The position numbers were made by a program, and so were the translations under genes. A stretch of 64,000 nt of DNA from Roridomyces roridus (taxonomy: Eukaryota > Basidiomycota > Agaricomycetes > Agaricales > Mycenaceae). Position 1 is the first letter of the stretch; every line of letters begins with the position of its first letter. The notes below the pieces were generated by a model. The model worked only from the letters and a program-made list of their open reading frames with translations, did not search any database and had not been told where the DNA came from. Below are positions 55,444 through 64,000 of the stretch, in pieces. Location: contig JARKIF010000004.1 in NCBI GenBank assembly GCA_029378245.1, positions 1,054,001-1,118,000 of the forward strand, read 5' to 3'.

Positions 55444-56405
55444 GACCCCTCCACACACCCCGACCATTTTATAAGCTCTTGGACATCATCGGAGCCTGCC
55501 AGCGTTGCCGACGTCCGCCACCTCACTCAAAATATCCATCTTCTCACAAAATCACTCATGTCCTCACCATCCCGGCGTCAAATCCGGCCATGGTTCTCCA
55601 CCCAGGCCTCAAATCTGGCCATCTATGATACCTTCAGCACTGGTTGGATGCTCTGCACATGCCCCCGCCACTTGATAACGTCTGCGACGCGGTCTGAGCT
55701 CGGTGTCGCCGTCGGTGTCCGCCACGTCACTCAATATCTTGACAATCACCCCAAATCAGCGATATCGTGCCCATCCCTGCCTTGAATCCTTCCATTCAAC
55801 GCACCCCCAGCACCGTTGGGATGTGCTCCACACGCCCCCGTCGTCCGATAGGGCTTTGGACAGCATCCGAGCCCGCCACCGCCGTCGACATCCGCCAGGT
55901 CACCCAAAATGTGGATCTTCCCGCACGTCATCCATGTTTTCACCGTCCCGGCCGCGAATCCCATCATCCAGAATTCACTCCTCACCATCGGAATGTGCTC
56001 CACGCGCACCTGCTATTCGATACCCGTTCAGACATCATCCGAGCCCGCCGTTGTCGATGTCCGCCACCTCGATCAAAATATGCAATGCCATACAATTGCA
56101 GGTATCTTCACCTTCCCGCCCTCAAATCCCTTAATCTAAAGCACCTGCAGCATCGTTTATATGCCCCCCACGCGCCCCTGTTACTCGATAGCTTTTAAGA
56201 TGTCGTCGGAGCCCGGCATCGTCGCCGATGCCCACCACCTCAATTAAAACACAATTGCAAGTATCTTCACCATTTACGCCTCGAATCTGTCCATCTAAAG
56301 TACCTGCAGCATCGTTGATATGACCTCCACGCACCCCCGTCACTCGATAGCGTCTACGACGTTGTCCGAGCCCGTCGTCGTCACCGATGTCTGCCACCTC
56401 GCCTC
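55444..56405 (+). repeat. Degenerate tandem array, about 160-176 bp unit, five copies
   Basis: Each unit contains a version of CATCC-AGCCCGCC-CCGTCGACATCCGCCACCTCA, then CAAAATAT, CTTCACC-TCCCG-CC-AATC, and GTGCTCCACACGCCCCCGTCGTCCGATAG. The last block recurs near 55646, 55819, 55995, 56159 and 56319. No gene is seen within it. Confidence 0.75.
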
Positions 56406-56700
56406 TGCCATTCGATCATCTGACGGCCGCCATGGGAGTCCGGCGTCGGTGATGATGATGTCCGACACCTCACTCTGTGTGTTGCCGTTTCTGGATCTTT
56501 GAAGCATGTGTGGAGCTTCGAGAACATCGAGAAGAGCGTTCTATCAGCTGCGCTATAAAAATCAATGACAGAGCTGCAAGTCACGGTGGCTTCTGCAGAG
56601 TTGGTGCATCATAGTTCATCGGCCCGTTGGTCGCCTTCAACTAACACCTTTTCTTCACTTGCAGGATGATGGACAGTATTCTACGTCTATATACATTCTA

Positions 56701-57577
56701 CTAGAGACACGTGCATATCACGCCACAGTCGCAGGCGTAGGGCTGGTAGCCAGGATGACCAAGACCGTCGAAAATATTGTCCCAAAGCTGTCCCGTGCGC
56801 CAGTTGATCTCGTCCCAAGAAGGGTCATCCACGTCCAAGTCGTATCGCATCACCATTGTTTCCCAGTGGCAGGGGTCAAAGCGCTTTTGGATTCCCTCCA
56901 AATCTCCAGCCTCCCACAGCGCCCGAAAATCTATGGCCTCCATCGAGTTCCACCATCGTTCGTACTCCATTCTCAAAGCTTGTGAGCGACGCACCGTGAA
57001 GGCGTGTCCCGGGACCCGATTCTCCTCCAGCTCTACCTCTGAAGTAACCACGGTGTGTATAGTGAGCTGGCGGAGAGAGGGAAGATAGCGGGATATGAGC
57101 GCTGCCAGGATTCCCGTTGATGCGTCTTCAGGGATCCCAGCGAGAGGCTCTATCCAGAAGCAGCGATCGGCGAGCAGCCCACCCCATGCCACAAATGCAC
57201 AGAGATTGAGGCGTCCAAGGCTCATCAATCTAAGGGGCATGAAAATGCGTCTATCAAACGAGTGTGCCACTCACAGAAAAAAAACCGGCACAGCCGGACA
57301 TGGCACAACCACCCCGACGGAACTGAAACGTCGGATCGCCGGGGTGAATAGGCTCAGGTGCATGTGCGATATATGCATGTCCGCAGACACACGCCTCGGT
57401 GGGATGATTCGGCGTCTGCAAGTCGAAGGTGAGTAAAAAGGTGTGGAAATAATGGCAACGTTGGCTCACCGTTCGAACGCCAGCAGCTTCCCAGACAGTG
57501 AAGCCTGCACAGTTCATGTGACACTGCTGGGCGCATTGATGACGAGGAAGAAGCATATTGCGGCTGGGGACGGACAT
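56701..57577 (-). CDS. Hypothetical cysteine-rich protein
   Basis: The first exon encodes MSVPSRNMLLPRHQCAQQCHMNCAGFTVWE; after an intron the next encodes EACVCGHAYIAHAPEPIHPGDP and RRGGCAMSGCAGFFS. A further exon (frame ending at 56701) encodes a helical region with FDPCHWETMVMRYDLDVDDPSWDEINW and ends CDCGVICTCL. The spacing C-V-C-G-x-x-Y-x-x-H...G-G-C-x-x-x-x-C-x-x-F is seen in many agaricomycete proteins of unknown role and suggests a small zinc or disulfide fold. It sits between the two degenerate repeat arrays. The splice between 57240 and 57290 was not resolved. Confidence 0.45.
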
Positions 57578-57724
57578 GGTGGACGGAAAGCAAGGAGGGA
57601 CTTGTAACAGAACTAGTACATATGATCAGTACGGCCCGCTGATCGGAGTCGAAACACCGCCAAGATAAGGAACATCAAAGGAAGCATGTGGGACCCACAA
57701 TGATCCTGAATGGGAAAAACATGT

Positions 57725-57890
57725 TATGAGGATGCCAGAAATGGCCAAATCTGGCTTGACTCAGATTTGGCCAGATTTCAAAACTCAAAATCACCGGCCG
57801 TCTGATCAGATTTGGCGAGATCTGGCGGATTTTGATCAGATTTGGCCAGAACTGCTGAAATCTGGCGAGATCTGGGGGGTTTTAACCCAA
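57725..57890. repeat. Second cluster of AGATTTGGCGAGATCTGGC words
   Basis: The words GATTTGGCGAGATCTGGC, CAGATTTGGCCAGA and GAAATCTGGCGAGATCTGG recur over 165 bases. It ends with TTTTGTCCAATACCGG, the reverse complement of which resembles the edge of the cluster at 46118. Between 57890 and 58480 I see no gene. Confidence 0.65.
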
Positions 57891-58479
57891 GAAACCGGTC
57901 CTAAATACTTTTGTCCAATACCGGCCTTCATATGTTCAATGTTCATGTATTTTGAGGTCCGTGGACGCAGTAGAGTGGCAGGTAGCTTTCAAGATCGACG
58001 CGAAAGTGAGAACGCACCTGTACAGCCACTACAGCCACAAACGGCTTCTACACACTTGCACCGCAAAAGAAGACATAAGATTTATTGCAAGTAGCTGCAT
58101 ACAAAACGAACAATGTACAGAAGGGCAGAGGAACGTTGCGGTCAAGATGGCTGGAGCGCGATTTGAGCCAGCCAAAAAGTAAGCCACACCACCAACTCCC
58201 GACTCGAATATTCAACTCGAGAGCGCGATTCGACCGAGCTAGCATGGATTCACTTGAGTCGACTTGAGAGTGGCTCCAGCCCGAAAGCCGTTCAAAAGAC
58301 TCACCGAGTGTGACCCACTTGAACGGTTCGTCCGTTGGCATTGGCTCGATCAGTCTGGAAAAAAAATCAGCCGGAATGACTTGGACGCGGAGAGATTAAG
58401 GGACCTTTTCTGTGTATCTGGTAGATATCAGCGGACGGCGGGATCGCACGGCATCCAATGCATGCCGAATTAGAGGGGT

Positions 58480-59700
58480 CATGTGGCGGAGGTTCCAAAC
58501 GTGATGTAGGTGAGTTGGATGAAGGAATTTGGGTCTGTATTGAGTGAAATACGGTGGATTTTGTGACAATGGACGGCGAGATGGGTATCAACAACGACGC
58601 CGAAGCCGCAATATGGCTTGGCAAGTTGCGGGGGAATGTGAGAAGGGTTCCGAATGTGATTTAGGTATCTTGAATGGAGTGATTCGGTCTCAAATGAGTG
58701 AGACACCGTGGGTTGTGGTGACACGGCCGGAATCTGGGTGGTGTGATGTGTATCAACGGCGACGGCGGGGCTGCAAGTCCTCATATGCCTTATCGAGTTG
58801 CGGGGGCGTGTGGTGATGGTTCCAATCGTGAAGTGCGCTTTTTGATGATTTGATGGCATGGAACGGCGACGGCGGTATTTTTCGTTTACGGAGTGCTTGG
58901 AAACCGGTGGAGGCGCGTCGAGTGCCGTTGATAGTCGAGAACAGGAGCTGGCACCGAGGGATTCGAGCCGGAGATGAGGCAGATACATAGTTTTTCATCG
59001 TTTGACGGCATGCACGGCGGCGGCAGCATTTCAAGTCCACGCAGTCCTCAGAACATGGTGGAGGAGTGTGGAGAGACATGGATAGTCGAGAACGGGAGTT
59101 GAGATTGAAGGATGCGACCCGGAGACGAGGGAGGTGCACGCTTTTTTGTCGTTCGACGGCATGCACGACGGCGGCGGCACTCAGCGGCAGCTGGGCCTTC
59201 AGAAAATGGCGGGGGCATGTGAGGGGCCATTGATAGTCCAGAACGGGAGGTTGGATGGAGAGCTTTGAGCCGGAGATGAGGGAAATACATGTTGTTTTGT
59301 GGTTTCATGGAGTGCACGACGGTGGCGACAGTCGAGGGCAGCGGAGCGCTCAGGGAGTGGCGGGTGCATGCGGAGACGTATCTAAGGTTGAGAACGGGGG
59401 CTTGGATGAAGGAAATCGACTCAGGGACAATGAAAATATTGCAGGGTGATGATGTGGCAGGCATCGACGGCAGCGACGGCGCGTGATGGCGACAGAGAGG
59501 TCGGCTGGCAGTGGGGGCATGTATAATGGTATCCGAAGTAGGGGTTGGCAGCCGAGATGAAAGAAATCGAGTCCGGGACAAAGGAGATTTAAGGGTTTTC
59601 GTGTTGGGTGATGATGTGGCAGGTATCGATGGCAGCGACGACGCTGCATGGCAAGGAGGAGCCAAGCAAATGGCAGGAGCGTGTAGAGTGAATCGGAAAG
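58480..59700 (-). repeat. Degenerate tandem array, about 165-bp unit, inverted relative to 55444-56405
   Basis: Units carry GATGATGTGGCAGGCATCGACGGCAGCGACGG (59447) and GTGGCAGGTATCGATGGCAGCGACGACG (59612), 165 bases apart, and earlier diverged versions with ATGGCATGGAACGGCGACGGCGG. On the opposite strand this reads GCCGTCGATGCCTGCCACATCATC, close to the core of the array at 55444. Seven or so units are visible. Confidence 0.65.
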
Positions 59701-60003
59701 GTCGTGCTCACACGCCGGATGATGCAATTCGGCCCAGCAGCGAACGAGATATTGAAATCTTTCCTACAAGGCCAGTAGGAGTCAATACCGGCTCTTTGGG
59801 GAATGCGCACGGTAGCCAACCCAGATTCTGTTCATCCCCTCCTCCTTGAATCGACTACACGCTGCGGCATGGCCAGAAGTACGCAGACCGGCACTACGGG
59901 TGGATGAGAGGAGGTGGGCGCGGTCAAGTGAGCGGATCATGATCAAGTGGCTGTACAGTCTCGTTCTCACTGGCATGCATGTCCGAACCCAGAAATGATT
60001 GCA

Positions 60004-60269
60004 AGAAATCTTCATAGAATTGGACCGGTACTACCCTGAACTTCTCAGCTTCGAACTGGAAGTTGATACGGGCGCCCTCGTCGTACTTTATTGACTGCGC
60101 CCAAGTCGTTCATCGCCCTCACGCTCTCCGTTTCAACTTTCATGGGAATCGACTTCAACATCCTCAGCAGGAATCTTCATATAATTGGACCGGTACCACC
60201 CCGCAGTCCCCGCCCTTCTCAGCTTCGAACTGGAACCTTCTGGAAGTTGATACGGATGCCCCTGTCGTA
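60004..60269. repeat. Direct repeat pair, about 85-100 bp
   Basis: ATCTTCATA-AATTGGACCGGTAC, CTTCTCAGCTTCGAACTGGAA and GGAAGTTGATACGG-GCCC recur in the same order at 60008-60085 and 60173-60269. The copies differ by small indels. No gene could be assigned to this stretch. Confidence 0.7.
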
Positions 60270-60491
60270 CTCATTTCGCGATGGTTTCAGCAATATAAAC
60301 GGAGAATCCGGCGGCCCGGCCATACTTAGCTGAGATGGTCGTGTTGGGTACGATGACACGCATTTAATGTATACGACCATGGCGCCCCGTTTTTGTAGGG
60401 TTCATATTCTGGAAATCGAAAGGCAGAAAATACTACATATGTTGCATAGGTACAAATTCACCAAAGTTCACTCCGATCCCAACCCGCCACA

Positions 60492-61505
60492 CTAGTTGTA
60501 TTTGGTTGGGCGGACGGTCTCTTGGGAGTCGCTGGAGCCGGCCTCCGAGAGTTGATCATCTTCCGGACTGGCAGCGTCAATGTGGGGGGAGGTAATAATG
60601 GTTGAGCGGGAATCATCTACGCTGCGCACAGGATGCAAATTGGTTAACACAATGAGGACGGTAGTACAAGCTCCATACCGGTGACCATTGACAACATTGA
60701 AATTTTGCTCATGAGTCCCTGACGGACCCAGTAGTCCAGACAATTGGCGGGCTGTCGAGTTATAAAGACTTGATCCAATGTCATATTCAATGGTTGGCTG
60801 GATGGTTTCTTGGGAGTCACTGAAGTTGGACTCAGAGAGCTGATCATAGTCCGACACTGGAATGTGGGTGAAGGTGGCAGTTGATTGGGAATTAGCTACA
60901 CTGCAAACAGGATGAGAGTGATTAGTGTTGAGGTAGAATGCTAGAGTACCAATGACCTTACCGTGGAGCATCCTCCATATATTGCTCTGGAGGAATCCTC
61001 CATGATCGATCGCGACCTCTCATTCTAAGGTCAGACGGTGAGAATTGCCACCAGTCTTTAGCAGGACTAGATAAACTCACACTGCTTCGATCATATCGCA
61101 GCCCAACAAACGGGAGGTGATATGGCATACAAGAAACACATTTGGCCCAGAATGACCGTGACTGCAAAGTAGGTTTTCGACAGCTGCTTCACGTTCAACC
61201 CAGGGCCCCGAGATTGCAGAGTCCCACAAGGCCAATGTCAAAGCTTGGGCTTGGCTTGCGTTGAATCCGCCGCCAAGGATGGTCCTATCCTTCTGTAGTA
61301 TCTCATATATTTCCCGGAGCATGGTTTGGGAGGCTGAATGCAACACTCCATCTTCCCAGGGCAGAGAGTAGATGGGGGGTATGCACCAGGACTGCAGGGG
61401 CAATGCATGTAAGAAAGCTGCTGAGGTAGATTTAAGCTGCAGACCTACACTTGGGGATCCTGATTCATGGTGCAGAGCCTGTGCACGGGGGATGTTGGTG
61501 GGCAA
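60492..61505 (-). CDS. Hypothetical protein with duplicated C-terminal exon
   Basis: The start MPTNIPRAQALHHESGSPS leads into SLPWEDGVLHSASQTMLREIYEILQ, ILGGGFNASQAQALTLALWDSAISGPWVEREA and CSHGHSGPNVFLVCHITSRLLG. After an intron comes RMRGRDRSWRIPPEQYMEDAP, then an exon with ANSQSTATFTHIPVSDYDQLSESNFSDSQETIQPT and, after another intron, DDSRSTIITSPHIDAASPEDDQLSEAGSSDSQETVRPTKYN. The last two exons are clearly related, so one arose by duplication. The family is not recognised. Upstream exons beyond 61505 are possible. It is acidic at the end and has no membrane helix. Confidence 0.4.
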
Positions 61506-62944
61506 GAGGAAGAGTAAATGGACATCAAAGCCACGGAAGACGGGTCATGGGTGTCCGCTGATGGATAATGAATCTACGAAGGAAGGATAGTAACCCATAT
61601 ATGGATACTTACTTACTCTCGTCATTTTCCGACAGATCCGTCAGGCTCCCGGTAATTTGTGGGAGCCCTTATTGGTTACTCGTTTGGACAGGACTCCTCC
61701 CCGAAATCGATCAAAAGTGGAGTAGATTGAATGGAATGATGGGAATGTCATTCGAAGGGTCGGAATGCATATTCGAAGGTAGCTAAGTATGAAACAAATC
61801 GAGAACGGGCAAGGAGTGGAGACAGTGTGCTGCTGTACTGATTAATGAATCTACCAAAGGCAAGAACCCATATTGAGCCTGCTCACCTTTATTTGCCACG
61901 ATCTCCTTTACAATTCAAGATATATAAGTACTTGGTACTCACGACGCGAAGCATCCTGGATTCCTGGTCGCTGGCGGAGGAGGGAATACTATCGGTGCGC
62001 GGGCCAATCTGCATCCTTTAAGCTGTGTTCATCAACTAAGTAAAATCTCGTCAGGCAGCACCTTGAATCTCACACCGCCCATCACCGTCAAGGACCTTGT
62101 TTCAACGCCCAAGAACTCGATTACACCGAGCCAGTGCCATCTTTCACGCTCACAATCTCACCTCGCTGCGGTGTCTCGGGTCATATTCTGCCTTTCAAAA
62201 CGACCAGACTGTATGGATGTCATGAACGACACCGGGACCGTGATTGCAAGACAGCCCGAAAACTTCTGGCAGCCTTCGTTGAAACTCGCCTCTTCCTCGG
62301 CTGGACGGTGTATGGTATCTGTGAGTCTTCCCAAAGAATTTTGCAAGATTGCAATGTAAAAGTATGATTCGGTGAATTTTCATTCAAAGATGAGCACCCA
62401 AGAAGGAAGGATGGGATCCGCTGCCGTGTGGGCTCCCGGCTCAAAGAGTGCAGGGTACAAAGCGGTGAACCTCTGACTTGCCTCTGCCACGACGCCAGAT
62501 ACTTCCGACTCTTCCCTGCCACCCGATCGCCGAAGATTCACCCAGAGGGCATGATAGCGAGCATGATACGCACTTACCTGTCGGATCGCGCGGGTTTGCA
62601 GCGAGCGCTGCCTTGCGTTCCCGAGCCTACCACGCCCGACTTTCAGCATTAGCGCCTCCGCTTCGCTTCTTCTGTGCATCAGTGGTATGTATTTGTAACC
62701 TTCGTCTTCAAGTCTTTCATTTCTGATCTTGCATGGTAGGGTACGTGTTGATACTCCCCCGCGTTCGCGTTGTGGGACGTTCGTCACTTACGTTGTTCAC
62801 AGGTGCGTTGATTTCGATTCGCACCTTGCGTCTTTCTTATCCTTCGAGCAGTAGTGCAACTCACAACTCTCGAGATCTTCCGTTCCGTCACGTCTGGCTA
62901 CAACAACAATAAAGTAAGTACAATCTAGGGTTTCTTTTACCGCT
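61506..62944. other. Region with no confidently called gene
   Basis: Plus-strand stretches near 62128-62370 (SFTLTISPRCGVSGHILPF region, histidine/cysteine-rich) and 62740-62900 may be 5' exons of the T5orf172-like gene that follows, but frames and splice sites are not convincing. The minus-strand frame at 62380-62787 overlaps them and has no signature. Confidence 0.3.
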
Positions 62945-62959
62945 TTGTGATTCTCCACA

Positions 62960-63290
62960 GCAACCGACCCAACCGCCGTGTACATGCCTGCGACACGCCA
63001 TTACTGCACCAGACGATCCGTCGCGTCCCTCGTCTGCTCTCCGACGGCATTTACATCCGACGAGATCGAACGCGTTTTTCAATCCCCGCTCTCAAGGTAC
63101 GAGGTGGCGGGTTACGTCTATGTGTACCGGCACGAAAACACCTCGGGGGACGCGCCTGGAGAGCATCTGCTCAAAGCAGGCTCGACGAAGAACATGGACG
63201 CCCGCCCGGAGCAGTGGGACGAGCAATGTCAGCCTCACCCTCACGATTGGCGTTGGGCCTACGAGACGAGGTGTTGTCGTCGTCTGGGTG
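62960..63290 (+). pseudogene. T5orf172/GIY-YIG-like domain fragment
   Basis: SDEIERVFQSPLSRYEVAGYVYVYRHEN, then EHLLKAGSTKNMDARPEQWDEQCQPHPHDWRWAYET and CRRL resemble the T5orf172 (DUF1766) domain: G-Y-V-Y-V-Y...K-x-G-S-T-K-N...R-x-x-Q-W. These are GIY-YIG-related DNA-binding or nuclease domains common in fungi. The usual C-terminal part (C-x-x-C-x-x-x-H-x-E-W) is missing. Sequence changes within 75 bases to a palmitoyltransferase exon. Confidence 0.5.
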
Positions 63291-63362
63291 AGTTTCTGTC
63301 TAACTTGCGCCGGTGGATAACTAAAGAGCGGCCGGCGGCAGAAAAACTCTGACATTTTCCAA

Positions 63363-64000
63363 GGCTCGCAAACCCTTGCGGTCAAAGCATTGCCGCGTGT
63401 GCGACAAGTGCGTTGCGAGGAGTGATCAGTGTGTGTCTCTATCTGCGTTTGTGGTTCCCTTTCTGAGTCCAATGTAGCCACTGTCCGTGGGTATGGAATT
63501 ACGTTGGCGCAAACAACCACCGGCAGTCTGTCGTCTTTGTCACGGCGCTCGTTTTTGGCCTTATTCTGTTTGACTATCTGACATACGCATGTATTTCTTT
63601 GTCTTTGCTCTCTTACCCTCGGCTGATTTCCTCAGTTTTCTCATCCGTCGTCCTACCCATCGAATCGGACCCTTCCGCCCCGACACCCTCTGCGTCATGT
63701 CCCCTTCCTTCAAGCCTCTGTATACTCACCGCTACCGACACGTTCCTCCTCGCGGTCGCCGTTTGGGCTACGCTGCAACTTTCGTGGACCTCTGTCCTGC
63801 TAGCTTCGCAGTTCTGGCATGATTGCGAGACAGATGACGATGTTGGAGGTGTCGAATCTGGGACGGGATGGGTTCATGGGTGGACGTGGGGGAGCGAGTC
63901 TGGCGGGGCAGATGGGACACCGGCATGCTGGACATTCGCATGCAGCAGGTTTGGAGACACCTGATGTTGATGGTGACGGTGGTGCGGGTGGTGGTGGGGC
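63363..64000 (+). pseudogene. Akr1-like DHHC palmitoyltransferase, 5'-truncated, runs off right edge
   Basis: This enzyme family attaches palmitate to cysteines on Golgi-membrane substrates. The visible part starts at a plausible exon border with ARKPLRSKHCRVCDKCVARSD and, after a 49-nt intron, HHCPWVWNYVGANNHRQ: the complete DHHC motif with its zinc cysteines. TM helices VVFVTALVFGLILFDYLTYA and TFLLAVAVWATLQLSW follow. The ankyrin-repeat N-terminus expected for Akr1 is absent upstream. One extra base at about 63820 shifts the frame after LLASQFW; beyond it [21 protein letters not shown] continues the family sequence and runs off the window. Confidence 0.75.

Noticed and set aside
62380..62787. 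Minus-strand frame of 135 codons
   Set aside because: No family signature, and it overlaps plus-strand sequence that may be exons of the following gene.

Overview
This window is fungal nuclear DNA, most likely from an Agaricomycete (mushroom-forming basidiomycete). The genes are cut by many introns of about 45-55 nt. Several families typical of these fungi are present: a DUF6533-type seven-helix membrane protein, a CAP59/CMT1-like mannosyltransferase, a Rua1-type zinc protein, agaricomycete F-box proteins, chromodomain LTR retrotransposons and Ngaro/DIRS-like elements. All exon joins given here were read by eye from splice signals and family knowledge. No alignment was run.

The window has two compartments. 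From 1 to 3076 lies the 3' part of an Ngaro/DIRS-type retrotransposon (reverse transcriptase-RNase H, tyrosine recombinase, and two exact 129-bp repeats). From 3.2 to 34 kb the DNA is gene-dense and mostly housekeeping: a p24 cargo receptor, a tail-anchored FHA protein resembling SLMAP/Far9, a casein kinase 1, the F1 ATP synthase delta subunit, a Rua1_C-domain protein, the Pol III factor BRF1, an F-box protein, a DEDDh-exonuclease-like protein, a DUF6533 protein, a CMT1-like mannosyltransferase, ribosomal P1, a basic-region protein, ubiquitin-L40, a tannase/feruloyl esterase, NEDD8/Rub1, glycogen synthase, a broken DnaJ X-domain gene and cytosolic tyrosyl-tRNA synthetase.

From 34 kb to the right edge the character changes to transposons, gene fragments and degenerate repeats. 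A complete chromodomain Ty3/Gypsy element (37787-44469) has 363-bp LTRs that differ at one base and a 5-bp target duplication ATGCA. Its gag gene is split by a 542-bp solo LTR with its own duplication CCCCG. A related 662-bp solo LTR with duplication GATCT sits in an integrase-core gene at 46.7-47.3 kb. Next comes a same-strand pair (48.4-54.7 kb): a large chromodomain protein with a tandemly duplicated exon, and a protein with a possible Fe(II)/2-oxoglutarate dioxygenase fold. I consider this pair the most interesting unexplained unit. Two arrays of a roughly 165-bp degenerate repeat, apparently in opposite orientation, flank 56.4-58.5 kb. The right edge carries a T5orf172-like fragment joined to a 5'-truncated DHHC palmitoyltransferase.

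At least five apparent single-base indels break conserved reading frames (ubiquitin-L40, CMT1, pol, the chromodomain gene and the palmitoyltransferase), several of them in homopolymers. Residual assembly error is a serious alternative to real pseudogene status for those genes.
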